The notes: a model not told the origin generated them from the sequence alone. DNA of 57,261 bases from Lentisphaerota bacterium (GCA_015061725.1 SUVX01000019.1:1-57261), one strand, 5' to 3'; shown: positions 36,984 through 46,072, counted from the stretch's first letter. Program-made: numbers and translations.

Positions 36984-37196
36984 GAAAAAGACGTGCGGTT
37001 GTTTTTGCGTCCGGGAAGACCGGATGTTGCAAGTATTTCACCGGATGGAAACAATTCCTGACCTTTGCTGTTCTGAAATTTTCAGGAAAAATGCGCAGTT
37101 TTAACACAATTACGGCAATATACCATTTTGTTTGCACAAAGAACACCTTGCAAGTAAAAATGATCAAAAAAGATATGAATTTCCGGTAAAATACAG

Positions 37197-37224
37197 TTGA
37201 TTTTGTAATTAAATATGATACATT
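37197..37224 (+). promoter_or_regulatory. Promoter with a palindromic operator at its -10 box
   Basis: TTGATT (37197-37202), 16-base spacer, TACATT (37219-37224). The inverted repeat TGATAcatTATCA (37216-37228) is centred on the -10 box, so a dimeric repressor could block it. Confidence 0.45.
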
Positions 37225-37284
37225 ATCATCAAACGCCACGGATTTTGGCAAAATTTCTTTCAGAAATCACAAAGGATTTTTATC

Positions 37285-38397
37285 ATGAAAAAGATCAAAG
37301 TAGGTATTATCGGTCAGGGACGCAGCGGAAGAAACATCCACCGTCACCTTTTTGAATGCTGCCCTCTGCTTCAGGAACGTTTTGATGTGATCGCCGTTGC
37401 CGATCCCATTCCGGAACGCAGAGCCAATACGAATGCAGGCGCCAATCCCGACTGCAAACATTATGTTGATTACAAAGAACTGCTGGCAAACAAGGAAATT
37501 GAACTGGTCGTCAATGCCTGCCGCAGTCACAAACACGTTGATATTGCCATTGAAGCCATGGAAGCAGGTTTTGATGTCGTCTGCGAAAAACCGCTGACCA
37601 ACAGAGTTTCTGAAGTTGACCGTCTTCTGGAGGTTCAGAAAAAGACCGGAAAATTCTTCGCCGTATTCCAGCAGGCGCGTTTCCGTCCCCTGTTCCGCAA
37701 GATTTATGATGTGATCCAGTCCGGCGTTCTGGGCAAGATCGCCATGGTCAAAGTCGCCTATAACGGTTTCGGCCGCCGCTGGGACTGGCAGACCATTCAG
37801 GATATGTGCGCCGGTGAACTGCTCAACACCGCTCCCCACCCGCTGGATCAGATGATCGACCTCTGGGAAAGTTTCGGCGATACCGATCCTGAACGCATTT
37901 TCGCCAAACTTGACTGCATCAACAACATGGGCGATGCCGAAGACTTCGTCAAAGTCATCCTTGAAGGAAAAGATCACCCCATCATTGACCTTGAAGTCAC
38001 CAAAGAGTGTTTGTTCCCCACCTATCAGTATCAGGTTTTCGGACAGAACGGTTCCATGGTCGGCAACGGTGAAACTGTTGAGTGGAAATATTATGTTCCC
38101 GCCGAAGCTGTTTCCCGCGAAGTTCAAATCGCTCCGCTTGAGGGAGATGGACGCACTCCCGTCTACTGCTCAGAAAAACTCAACTTCTACACCGAAAAGT
38201 GGACCTGCCCCCCGGAAGCATCCGGTTTTGATGACTGGGGTACCAAATACTACCTCAACATCTATGATGCTCTCACCACCGGTGCGCCGCTGGTCGTCAA
38301 ACTGTCTCAGATCAGACGGCAGATTGCCATCATTGAAGAGTGCCACCGTCAGAACCCGCTTCCCAAGTTCGTCAAGGTTCCCGAAGGCACCCTGTAA
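37285..38397 (+). CDS. Gfo/Idh/MocA family oxidoreductase
   Basis: 370 residues. The Rossmann start KVGIIGQGRSGRNIHRHLF binds NAD(P). CEKPLTN supplies the EKP motif whose lysine is catalytic, and TAPHPLDQMIDLWE carries the conserved His-Pro-x-Asp region. Such enzymes oxidise or epimerise sugars and inositols in the cytosol. AAAGGA precedes the ATG. The AraC gene at 38400 starts 2 bases after its stop, and another family member follows it, so the three form one unit. Substrate unknown, probably a glycan-derived monosaccharide. Confidence 0.9.
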   Translation: MKKIKVGIIGQGRSGRNIHRHLFECCPLLQERFDVIAVADPIPERRANTNAGANPDCKHYVDYKELLANKEIELVVNACRSHKHVDIAIEAMEAGFDVVCEKPLTNRVSEVDRLLEVQKKTGKFFAVFQQARFRPLFRKIYDVIQSGVLGKIAMVKVAYNGFGRRWDWQTIQDMCAGELLNTAPHPLDQMIDLWESFGDTDPERIFAKLDCINNMGDAEDFVKVILEGKDHPIIDLEVTKECLFPTYQYQVFGQNGSMVGNGETVEWKYYVPAEAVSREVQIAPLEGDGRTPVYCSEKLNFYTEKWTCPPEASGFDDWGTKYYLNIYDALTTGAPLVVKLSQIRRQIAIIEECHRQNPLPKFVKVPEGTL

Positions 38398-38399
38398 TC

Positions 38400-39194
38400 A
38401 TGAACTTTTTTGATGATCTGGAGTTCGTCTGCAGCGGAAAAAGCAGTCATTGCGATTCTGCATACAGCCGTCATTACTTTGACGGTTATTACGGACTCCA
38501 GTTCATCAGCAGCGGAAAAGTTCAGTTAAAAGTTGATGACTCCGAAACGTTGACCGCCCGGGGACCTGTTTGTTTTTTCACCTCTCCGGGTGCGGCATTT
38601 TCTTACAACTCCCTGCCGGGGGAGTTCAGAGAACACTACTTTGTCTGTTTCAAAGGCTCAAGAACGGAGCGTTACCGGCAGGGCGGATTGATTCCTGAGA
38701 AACCTGAAGCGGTATTTTATCCTGTCAACGCTTCTGAGAAATTTCTTTCAAACTGGAAACACTTGCTCCGCTACCTGCGGCAGAGCGGTAAGTATTCTCA
38801 CGGAGAAGCCGTACTTCTGCTTGAAAAGATACTTTTTGAAACAGCAAAATCCGTCCGTCAGGGCGGCGGCAGTTCAATCAGTTCCGGCATTGCGGAACTT
38901 GCTTCACAGATTGCCGATAATCCCGGACTGGATTGGGACTTTGATAAAGAAGCTGAAAAACTGGAAATTTCCCCGGTTCACTTCAGACGTCTTTTCAGCA
39001 AAGCAACCGGCATGCCGCCCTGGCATTACGTTCTTGACTGCAGAATACGTTACGCCTCGCAGCTTCTGCTGGCGACGGACAAACTGGTCAAAGAAATTGC
39101 CTGTGAATGCGGATTCAACGGCGTATTTCACTTTTCACGCGAATTTAAGAAAATCATGAAAAAATCCCCGGAAAACTTCCGGAAAAGCATTTAA
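38400..39194 (+). CDS. AraC-family transcriptional regulator
   Basis: 264 residues from the ATG at 38400. The N-terminal sensor resembles cupin-type AraC domains (YFDGYYGLQFISSGKVQLKV, FFTSPGAAFSYN). The C-terminal DNA-binding part has WDFDKEAEKLEISPVHFRRLF and VKEIACECGFNGVFHFSREFK, ending in KSPENFRKS. It is embedded between two Gfo/Idh/MocA genes in one operon, so it probably regulates its own unit. It lacks a strong Shine-Dalgarno and sits 2 bases after the preceding stop, suggesting coupling. Confidence 0.9.
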   Translation: MNFFDDLEFVCSGKSSHCDSAYSRHYFDGYYGLQFISSGKVQLKVDDSETLTARGPVCFFTSPGAAFSYNSLPGEFREHYFVCFKGSRTERYRQGGLIPEKPEAVFYPVNASEKFLSNWKHLLRYLRQSGKYSHGEAVLLLEKILFETAKSVRQGGGSSISSGIAELASQIADNPGLDWDFDKEAEKLEISPVHFRRLFSKATGMPPWHYVLDCRIRYASQLLLATDKLVKEIACECGFNGVFHFSREFKKIMKKSPENFRKSI

Positions 39195-39214
39195 TTTTGT
39201 AAAGGAGTATAGTT

Positions 39215-40105
39215 ATGGAACCACTCAAAATAGCGATCATCGGTCTGGATACCAGCCATTCTGTTGCCCTGCCCAAACTGATGCAGGATCCCGAAGTTCA
39301 GGAGCCGGTCAAGGAACTTAAAGCTGTCACCTGTCTGCGTTTCCCCACGCCGTTCCAGAGCGAACAGGGTCAGGATGACCGTCAGGCTTATCTTGAAAGC
39401 ATCGGCGTCAAAGTCACCCGTGATTTTGATGAAGCTGTTGCCGATTGCGATGCCATCATGCTGGAAATCAACGATCCGGCATTTCACCTTGAATATTTTG
39501 AAAAATGCGCCAAACTGGGCAAACCCATCTTTTTGGATAAACCCTTTGCCGATACCCTTGAAAACACAAAGAAAATCATGGATATCGCCAAAGAAAACAA
39601 TGTGCGCTACTTCACGGCATCCAGCTTGAGATTTGACATTGATTTGACTGAAGGCAGAGCCAGAGTTGAACAGCCCGTTTCCGCTACCGTCTGGGGTCCC
39701 GTCGGACGTGCGCCCGCCGGTTCCTCCATCATCTGGTACGGTGTCCACGCCTTTGAAATGCTCAACATGGTCATGGGCGCAGGCGCAATCTCTGTCCACG
39801 GCAGCGAAGATATGCACGGCTACGTTTTCCACGTTATCTACGCCGACGGACGCAGAGGTATTGTTGAACTTTCACGCAACTGCTGGAGTTACGGTGCCAG
39901 CTGCCGCGACGCCAAAGGTGTTACTGAAACCTTTAAAGTCACCGGCAGAGTTCCCTTCTACAAGATGCTGCTTGTTGAAATCGTCAAATTCTTCAACGGC
40001 GAACAGCCTGTCGCGCTTTCTGATTCCGTTGAAATCATGGCGATGCTCTCTGCGGCGGAGACCTCTGTCCGCACCGGACAGCCTGCGCCCGTCTATAAAT
40101 TCTGA
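39215..40105 (+). CDS. Gfo/Idh/MocA-like oxidoreductase (short type)
   Basis: 296 residues. The N-terminus KIAIIGLDTSHSVALPKLM lacks the usual GxGxxG but keeps a Rossmann-like strand. LDKPFAD corresponds to the EKP catalytic motif with Asp in place of Glu. GVHAFEMLNMVMG fits the histidine-containing helix, and VFHVIYADGRRGIVEL belongs to the C-terminal sheet. The D-T-S-H variant is a subgroup I have seen in Lentisphaerae-like genomes, though I cannot name it. AAAGGAG lies before the ATG. A terminator follows. Confidence 0.8.
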   Translation: MEPLKIAIIGLDTSHSVALPKLMQDPEVQEPVKELKAVTCLRFPTPFQSEQGQDDRQAYLESIGVKVTRDFDEAVADCDAIMLEINDPAFHLEYFEKCAKLGKPIFLDKPFADTLENTKKIMDIAKENNVRYFTASSLRFDIDLTEGRARVEQPVSATVWGPVGRAPAGSSIIWYGVHAFEMLNMVMGAGAISVHGSEDMHGYVFHVIYADGRRGIVELSRNCWSYGASCRDAKGVTETFKVTGRVPFYKMLLVEIVKFFNGEQPVALSDSVEIMAMLSAAETSVRTGQPAPVYKF

Positions 40106-40146
40106 AGTTATGCCATAAAAACGGCAAAATAACTTGAAAAAAACTT

Positions 40147-40182
40147 TGCGGTCTTGTATTTTATACAAAACCGCATTTTTTT
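40147..40182 (+). terminator. Terminator after the second oxidoreductase
   Basis: TGCGGTCTTGTA (40147-40158) pairs, with one mismatch, with TACAAAACCGCA (40164-40175), followed by TTTTTTT. A second hairpin (40105-40114 with 40123-40135) precedes it. Confidence 0.8.
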
Positions 40183-40224
40183 ATGAGGTAATTGCCTGTT
40201 GGACTAAAAAAAGGATTTCAAGAG

Positions 40225-42357
40225 ATGCTTACAGTTAAAGATCTGCCGGTGGGAAGTTTCCCGAAGGCTTTGGATTTCATCCATTTTCCGACCCGTTTTC
40301 AGGCGGTCATCTTCCGCAACTGGAACACAGTTCCCTTTGAACGTATTGCAAAGACGATTCACTGCACCAAAGAAGAAGTCATTGCTGCGGGAATTGCCAT
40401 GGGACTTACCCCCGATGACCGCTTTACAAAAAAATGGGATCAGCGCGGTTTTCTCACCACAATCCGCCGCAACTGGATGCTCCTGCCCTACGATCAACTG
40501 CTGACTCTGCTGAACTGGACTGCGGACAAACTTGAATTTGCTCTCAGAGAAGAGGACTTTCTCTATTACAAACTCGGTCTGCTCAAACCTGATTGTGAAA
40601 CAGTACTGTACCGTACGCTTACTCCTGAAGAACAGGAGAAAACTGAAAAGTTGCAAAAAATCATCAAAGCCTGCGCTCCAGAAGCAGCTCCCGAAGCATG
40701 GCGTTTTCTTGAAAAGCAGGGTAAACTTCAGCAGATGTTCCCCAAAAAAGAAGACTCTTTCGGAATCCGTCTGGTTCACTCTTATTCTGCTCTTTTCGGA
40801 GATGCCCTGCTTGATCCGGAACTGGATCCCTACCCCGAAACAATGCTCGCGGATTATCAGGCGGCGGGAATCAACGCTATCTGGATGCAGGGAACGCTCT
40901 ACACCCTCGTTCCCTGGCTCGGCACGGATGAATATTCTGACGGCGCAGACAAACGTTGCGAATCCCTGCGGAAACTGACCGAAAAGGCGGCAAAATACGG
41001 TATCCGTCTCTTCCTTTACATGAACGAACCCCGCAATATGCCCGGTCGCTTTTTTGAAAAAAATCCTGAGTGGAAAGGCGAACCCGATGAGTCCGGCGAA
41101 AACTTTGCTCTCTGCACCGAAGCTCCCGGCGTTCTGGATGCCCTCAGCGACGGTTTAAGCGAGCTTTTCCGCAAAGTGCCGCTTCTGGGCGGCGTACTGA
41201 CGATTACCATGTCAGAAAACCTCACCCACTGTCACAGCCGCAAGCCCGGCGCCTGCGATTGTCCCCGCTGCAAAGACAAACCCGTCTGGAAATTCCCGGT
41301 TGACGTGCTTGCCGCTATTGAGAAAGGCGTTCACAGAGTCAAGCCCGAAGCGGATATCATCGCCTGGACCTGGTCATGGGATCCGGCATGGCTTGAAGAT
41401 GCCATGAGAAATCTCCCCAAATCCGTGATCGTCATGAGTGTCAGTGAATCCAGAGTTCCGACAGAAGCCTGCGGCGTCAAGGGAGAAGTAAGAGATTATT
41501 CCATCTCCAAAGTCGGCCCCGGTGAAATTGCAAAGAAAACATGGCGTATCGCCCGCGAAAGCGGACTCAAAACCATGGCAAAAACGCAGCTCAACTGTAC
41601 CTGGGAAGGTTCATTCACCCCTTACATCCCCGTCTGCGGTCTGGTCGAACAGCACTTGAACGGACTGCGGGAAGAAAAGGTCGATCACCTGATGGCAGCA
41701 TGGACTCTTGGCGGTTTCCCCGGCGGCAATCTCCCGCTGGTGGATTCTTCAAAAGAGGAACTGGCGGAAAAACGTTTCGGCAAAGATGCCGCAACTGCGC
41801 TCAAAGCACAAGAACTCTTCGCAGAGGGATTCAGAGAATTTCCTTTCCATTCAACGGACTTTCTCTACACTGCTCCGCAGAATTTCGGTCCGTCAGCGCT
41901 GTTTTACCCGGAAAAGACCAATTACAAGGCGACCATGGTCGGCTATCCTTATGACGACATGGACACCTGGTCCGGAAACGGACACTTCACGCCTGAAATT
42001 CTGATCCATCAGTTCCGTATCCTGACGGAAAAATGGGAACAGGGCTTGAAAGTTCTGGCAGAAGTCAAAGACGGCAACGCAGATTTCCTTGATTTGATCA
42101 CAATTTCAGAAGCCTGTTACTGCCACTTCAAAAGCACGCTGAACCATCTGGAGTTCGTCTATTTCCGCGACAGAGGCGAAAAGGATAAACTTGCTGCCGT
42201 CATCCGCAATGAACGGGAACAGACTCTGAAACTCCTGGAAATTCAGAAAAAAGATGACCGAATCGGTTTTGAATCCAGCAATCACTACTTCTATTACTGC
42301 AACGAACTGTTGGAAAAAGTCCTTTGCTGTGATGCCCTGCTGGAATATTTTGCATAA
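40225..42357 (+). CDS. Cytosolic glycosidase-like protein of unknown family
   Basis: 710 residues, no signal peptide. I do not recognise a named family. Residues 1-140 are a helical region with an HTH-like repeat (VPFERIAKTIHCTKEEVIA; LPYDQLLTLLNWTADKLEF). From about 190 a TIM-barrel-like domain follows: AGINAIWMQGTLY, YGIRLFLYMNEPR, VLTITMSEN. Next comes CHSRKPGACDCPRCKD, a cysteine motif like the C.C..C of DUF4838 proteins, then DIIAWTWSW. This places it near the GH20/GH67/DUF4838 superfamily. AAGGA lies 9 bases before the ATG at 40225. It follows two sugar dehydrogenases and precedes dapB by 22 bases. Confidence 0.55.
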   Translation: MLTVKDLPVGSFPKALDFIHFPTRFQAVIFRNWNTVPFERIAKTIHCTKEEVIAAGIAMGLTPDDRFTKKWDQRGFLTTIRRNWMLLPYDQLLTLLNWTADKLEFALREEDFLYYKLGLLKPDCETVLYRTLTPEEQEKTEKLQKIIKACAPEAAPEAWRFLEKQGKLQQMFPKKEDSFGIRLVHSYSALFGDALLDPELDPYPETMLADYQAAGINAIWMQGTLYTLVPWLGTDEYSDGADKRCESLRKLTEKAAKYGIRLFLYMNEPRNMPGRFFEKNPEWKGEPDESGENFALCTEAPGVLDALSDGLSELFRKVPLLGGVLTITMSENLTHCHSRKPGACDCPRCKDKPVWKFPVDVLAAIEKGVHRVKPEADIIAWTWSWDPAWLEDAMRNLPKSVIVMSVSESRVPTEACGVKGEVRDYSISKVGPGEIAKKTWRIARESGLKTMAKTQLNCTWEGSFTPYIPVCGLVEQHLNGLREEKVDHLMAAWTLGGFPGGNLPLVDSSKEELAEKRFGKDAATALKAQELFAEGFREFPFHSTDFLYTAPQNFGPSALFYPEKTNYKATMVGYPYDDMDTWSGNGHFTPEILIHQFRILTEKWEQGLKVLAEVKDGNADFLDLITISEACYCHFKSTLNHLEFVYFRDRGEKDKLAAVIRNEREQTLKLLEIQKKDDRIGFESSNHYFYYCNELLEKVLCCDALLEYFA

Positions 42358-42379
42358 ACTTTTTTATTCAGAGGAAAAA

Positions 42380-43186
42380 ATGATCAGAACAGTTATTATC
42401 GGAGCCGCCGGACGCATGGGACGGATGCTCGTCGCCAATGTCGCAAAAAATGCAAACTTTGAACTGGCAGGAGCTACGGAATATGCCGGTTCTCCCGATC
42501 TGGGGAAAGATGCCGGTGTCCTTGCCGGTGTCGGAGAACTGGGGGTGAAAATCACCTCCGATCTGGGAGAAATCCTCAAAAGCCGTCCGGATGCAGTTAT
42601 CAACTTTGCCACCGCAGGTGTCATGGATGCAACCAAAGCATCTGTTGCTTCCGGCGCCGCCGTCGTTATCGGTTCAACCCTCATCACAGCAGATGATAAA
42701 GCCGAATTCAAGCGCATGGCTGATGCCGGAGCAAAACTCGTTGTTGCCGGAAATTACAGCATCGGGGTCAATCTGCTTTTCAAACTTGTCCGCGAAGCGA
42801 CAGAAGTGCTGGGACTTGATGCCGATGTGGAAATCGTTGAAATGCACCACAATCTCAAAAAAGATGCCCCCTCCGGTACTGCGGCAAGACTGGCTGAAGT
42901 CGTCTGCGAAGCCCGCGACTGGAGCTATGAAGAAGATTTGCGTCACGGCAGAGTCGGTGTCGTCGGAGAACGCACCAAACACGAAGTCGGCATGCACTCC
43001 CTGCGCGGCGGAGACGTCGTCGGAGATCATACCGTCATGTTCGCCCTTGAAGGTGAACGGGTGGAATTAACGCACAAGGCCTCAAGCCGCAACACCTTTG
43101 CCCGGGGCGCACTGAGAGCTGCGGAATTTCTCGTTTCCGCTGAAGCGGGACTGTATGATATGCAGGATGTCCTCGGACTCAAGTAA
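42380..43186 (+). CDS. dapB: 4-hydroxy-tetrahydrodipicolinate reductase DapB
   Basis: 268 residues. It reduces the product of DapA with NAD(P)H on the lysine/diaminopimelate route. IIGAAGRMGRML is the nucleotide-binding loop; EMHHNLKKDAPSGTA contains the catalytic His and Lys; NYSIGVNLLFKL and MHSLRGGDVVGDHTV are family motifs. GAGG is 6 bases before the ATG at 42380. It lies after a glycosidase-like gene, away from dapA, with an ATP-cone-like gene 18 bases downstream. Confidence 0.95.
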   Translation: MIRTVIIGAAGRMGRMLVANVAKNANFELAGATEYAGSPDLGKDAGVLAGVGELGVKITSDLGEILKSRPDAVINFATAGVMDATKASVASGAAVVIGSTLITADDKAEFKRMADAGAKLVVAGNYSIGVNLLFKLVREATEVLGLDADVEIVEMHHNLKKDAPSGTAARLAEVVCEARDWSYEEDLRHGRVGVVGERTKHEVGMHSLRGGDVVGDHTVMFALEGERVELTHKASSRNTFARGALRAAEFLVSAEAGLYDMQDVLGLK

Positions 43187-43204
43187 TTTTCCGGTGAAAT
43201 CATT

Positions 43205-44143
43205 ATGGTAAAATCCTTCCCCCGTTCCGTTGTAGAGATCCGCAATTTTGACGGCTCCTGCGAACCGTTTGATGCCATGGCTCTTCAGACCCGCCTGATC
43301 GGCAGTTTTCTTGCGGCAGGCAGAGGCGACTCAAGTTTCATGGCAGAAGACATTGCCCTGGCTGTGGAATACACGTTAAGTCATGTGGAGCGTCCTGAGC
43401 CGGTTTTCGGACGGGGGGAATTGGATGCCGCTGTCATCCGGCTGCTGGAAGAAGCCTGTCTGCCGGATGTCGCCAAAATTTTCAGAAAAGGTCTGGCGGA
43501 AACCAGTCTGCTGGTGAGTGCTTATCCGGCGACGCTCTCGGATCTGCTCCGGAATCATCTGGCATGTCCGGCGGGACGTTTTGAACGGGTACTGACCAAA
43601 ATCCTTGATGCCGCCCGCAAACTGAATATCACAGAAGCATCTCCGCATCTGTGGCTTGAACTGGCACGGCACTATGAGAGGGAAATGGCAGAAGAAGAAC
43701 CCATCTATCAGGAAATGCCTCTTGAACGCACCTTGACCCGGGATGAAATCACCGCCTTTCTGCCGCCTGAAGCATTGGCTCTTTACAAAGCCGGTGCGCT
43801 GCGCATCAACGGTGTGACCACGCTGTTCCCCTGTATTCATCTTTATTTTATGATGAATGAATTTGCCAAAATTGCCAAACTGGAACCGCCGGTGATCGAA
43901 CTTCTGCTGGAACCTCAGCTTTACAACATCAGCGGGGTATTGGAATCCGCCCGCGCACTCATCGCAAAAAAATTGGACTCGTCCCGTCCCCTGCCCTGTA
44001 TTCTCACGATTCCGGACATGTTGGATTTCATCTCAGAGTACCTTGACAGCGACAATTCAGGGTCAGAAAAAATCGCAGCTGATCTTGCCGCGGCTCTTGC
44101 CGGACAACTCAACTGCGATTTATTCAAACTTTCTTTCAGCTGA
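43205..44143 (+). CDS. Protein with an N-terminal ATP-cone-like domain, function unknown
   Basis: 312 residues. Residues 5-95 resemble the ATP-cone of ribonucleotide reductases and NrdR: VEIRNFDGSCEPFDAMALQ, then AVEYTL and LPDVAKIFRK where ATP-cones have DVAKAYI. The remaining 215 residues are helical and unfamiliar, with a DEITAFLPPEALALYKAGAL segment like those next to class III NrdD domains. No catalytic or zinc motif is visible. It starts 18 bases after dapB and converges on dut, which also serves nucleotide metabolism. A nucleotide-sensing role is a guess. Confidence 0.5.
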   Translation: MVKSFPRSVVEIRNFDGSCEPFDAMALQTRLIGSFLAAGRGDSSFMAEDIALAVEYTLSHVERPEPVFGRGELDAAVIRLLEEACLPDVAKIFRKGLAETSLLVSAYPATLSDLLRNHLACPAGRFERVLTKILDAARKLNITEASPHLWLELARHYEREMAEEEPIYQEMPLERTLTRDEITAFLPPEALALYKAGALRINGVTTLFPCIHLYFMMNEFAKIAKLEPPVIELLLEPQLYNISGVLESARALIAKKLDSSRPLPCILTIPDMLDFISEYLDSDNSGSEKIAADLAAALAGQLNCDLFKLSFS

Positions 44144-44147
44144 TTTG

Positions 44148-44585
44148 TTACTTTTTCCCCGTACTGCCGAATCCGCCCTCTCCGCGGCAGGATCCTGAAA
44201 GTTTTTCAACAGAAACAAGTTCCACATCGGGCAGTTTGCAAATGACCATCTGGGCGATTCTGTCACCCCGTGAAACGGCAAAATTTTCAGGTCCGTGATT
44301 GAACATGATCACACCGACCTCTCCCCGGTATCCGGCATCGATGGTTCCCGGACTGTTGGTCAAAGTCAAATTGTGTTTCAACGCAAGACCGCTGCGGGGA
44401 CGCACCTGTGCTTCGTATCCGGAGGGCAGCTCCATAAATACCCCCGTGGGAACCAGGGTGCTTTTGCCGACAGGCAGAATCATTGTTTCGCGGGAACGCA
44501 AATCAAAAGCGGCATCATCGGCATGGGCTTTTGCCGGAAAAAGATCTTCGCAATCTTTCAACATCTGAATATTGATTTTAACCAT
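44148..44585 (-). CDS. dut: dUTP diphosphatase
   Basis: 145 residues, the trimeric dUTPase that splits dUTP to dUMP and pyrophosphate. All five motifs are visible: AAFDLRS, RPRSGLALK, GTIDAGYRGEV, GDRIAQMVI and the C-terminal GEGGFGSTGKK, which closes over the active site. The ATG at 44585 (MVKINIQML) has GGAGG 4-5 bases before it; in-frame codons further up are not needed. Convergent with the ATP-cone-like gene. Confidence 0.96.
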   Translation of the reverse strand: MVKINIQMLKDCEDLFPAKAHADDAAFDLRSRETMILPVGKSTLVPTGVFMELPSGYEAQVRPRSGLALKHNLTLTNSPGTIDAGYRGEVGVIMFNHGPENFAVSRGDRIAQMVICKLPDVELVSVEKLSGSCRGEGGFGSTGKK

Positions 44586-44716
44586 AACACCTCCATTTTT
44601 ACATTGGCAAGGCAATATACAGCCAAAGAGAAAAATTTTCCACTGTTTTTTCAGGTGTTACGGCAAAAAAAAGATAAATCTCCTGAGAACAACCTGACGG
44701 AAAAACGGAACTTCAC

Positions 44717-44745
44717 TTGACTTTTCAGTCTTATTGCAATATCTT
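44717..44745 (+). promoter_or_regulatory. Promoter of murG with a palindromic -10 region
   Basis: TTGACT (44717-44722), 17-base spacer, TATCTT (44740-44745). The -10 box begins a perfect 14-base palindrome, TATCTTATAAGATA (44740-44753), that could be an operator. The leader to the murG ATG is about 80 bases. Confidence 0.5.
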
Positions 44746-44833
44746 ATAAGATAGACAAAAGGAGTGGCGTTCCTGATATCCTTGTTTAAAAGCCATTCCA
44801 TACGACTAAAGATTATTCAGAAAGATAAAAAAA

Positions 44834-45949
44834 ATGAAACTTGAGCGTCTGCTCATTACCTGCGGCGGAACGGGAGGACACTTTTATCCCGGTCTTGCCA
44901 TTGCCAAAGCCATGCAGAAGCGCGGCGGCAAAGTTAAACTTCTGCTGACAGGAAAACACGCTGCCGGTCAGAAAGCCACTGCCGGAGAACAGGGGATCGA
45001 AGCGATCGTCCTGCCGGACTTTCCGCATCCGTTTCAATCTCCGTTCCGTTTTCTGAAAAACGCCTTGAAAGGTTTTGATCTCTGCCGCAGAGAAATCAAA
45101 AACTTTGCGCCCCAGGCATTGATCAGCATGGGCGCATTCACATCCGTTCCGGCATTCCTTGCGGCAAAATGGACAAAAACGCCTGTGTATCTTCATGACG
45201 GAAACGCGCATATCGGTAAAGCCAACCGTATTTATTCGCGCTGGGCGCGCTTTCTGGGCGTTGCATTTCCACCGGTCAATAAAGACAGAATCAAGTGTCC
45301 TGTCCATATTGTCGGCATGCCCATCCGCGAGCAGCTGATTGAAGCGGCGGGAAAACTCACCAAAGAAGAATCCATCGCAAAACTCAATGAATTGTACGGT
45401 TCGGAACTTTCTCCTGAAAAACCGACCGTTCTGATTTTCGGCGGCAGTCAGGGGGCGGCGGAATTGAACGGTTCACTTCCGGAGTCCCTGCTGCAGTTGA
45501 ATGATTCAGGACTGCAGGTTCTTCATTTGACCGGAAAAAACAAGCTGGAGTCAACCCAGGCCGCCTACAAAAGCGCAAAATTCAAATATCTGCTCACTGA
45601 AACCAGTGAGCGCATGGATTATTTTTTGAGCGCCGCAGATATCGTCTTCTGCCGTTCCGGCGGCAGTTCTCTGGCTGAACTTGCCCTTTTCGGCAAAGCC
45701 GCAGTTTTGATTCCCTACCCCTTTGCCTCAGAGAATCACCAGCGTGCCAATGCCGGATGTTTTGCAGATGTTGATGCGGGAATCGTTCTTGACACACAAG
45801 AGTTATCTCCCCACCGCAGCAAAGAAATCCTGCAGGATTTTCTTGAAAATCCCTCCGTCTGGCAGCAGCGTGCCAATAATGCAAAACTCCTGGCAAAGCC
45901 TTATGCCGCTGATGAAATGCTTGATAAGATAGAAGAGGATCTTGCCTGA
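44834..45949 (+). CDS. murG: MurG, UDP-GlcNAc:undecaprenyl-P-P-MurNAc-pentapeptide GlcNAc transferase
   Basis: 371 residues. It makes lipid II from lipid I at the inner face of the membrane. Family motifs: ITCGGTGGHFYPGLAIAKAM near the N-terminus, ISMGAFTSVPAFLAAKW, IFGGSQGA, CRSGGSSLAELALFG and PYPFASENHQRANA. The gene stands alone with its own promoter and terminator instead of in a division/cell-wall cluster, common in PVC relatives. The Shine-Dalgarno is weak. Confidence 0.95.
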   Translation: MKLERLLITCGGTGGHFYPGLAIAKAMQKRGGKVKLLLTGKHAAGQKATAGEQGIEAIVLPDFPHPFQSPFRFLKNALKGFDLCRREIKNFAPQALISMGAFTSVPAFLAAKWTKTPVYLHDGNAHIGKANRIYSRWARFLGVAFPPVNKDRIKCPVHIVGMPIREQLIEAAGKLTKEESIAKLNELYGSELSPEKPTVLIFGGSQGAAELNGSLPESLLQLNDSGLQVLHLTGKNKLESTQAAYKSAKFKYLLTETSERMDYFLSAADIVFCRSGGSSLAELALFGKAAVLIPYPFASENHQRANAGCFADVDAGIVLDTQELSPHRSKEILQDFLENPSVWQQRANNAKLLAKPYAADEMLDKIEEDLA

Positions 45950-45973
45950 TTCTTTTTATTCTTCCGTATCTTC

Positions 45974-46008
45974 AAGACCGTCAGAACTTTCTGCCGGTCT
46001 TTTTTTTA
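45974..46008 (+). terminator. Terminator after murG
   Basis: AAGACCG (45974-45980) pairs with CGGTCTT (45995-46001), and the stem continues inward with CAGAA/TTCTG. A run of T follows. Confidence 0.88.
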
Positions 46009-46043
46009 CAGCAGATATTTTTTAATTTTTCAGCGTTCTGCGT

Positions 46044-46072
46044 TTGGATAACCTCTTTCAACGCTTTATATT
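46044..46072 (+). promoter_or_regulatory. Promoter of the small lipoprotein gene
   Basis: TTGGAT (46044-46049), 17-base spacer, TATATT (46067-46072). The leader to the ATG at 46128 is about 50 bases. Confidence 0.6.

Noticed and set aside
37267..38127. Long minus-strand open frame (286 codons) over the first Gfo/Idh/MocA gene
   Set aside because: It is the antisense shadow of a clear oxidoreductase gene; its translation has no family motif and no ribosome site.
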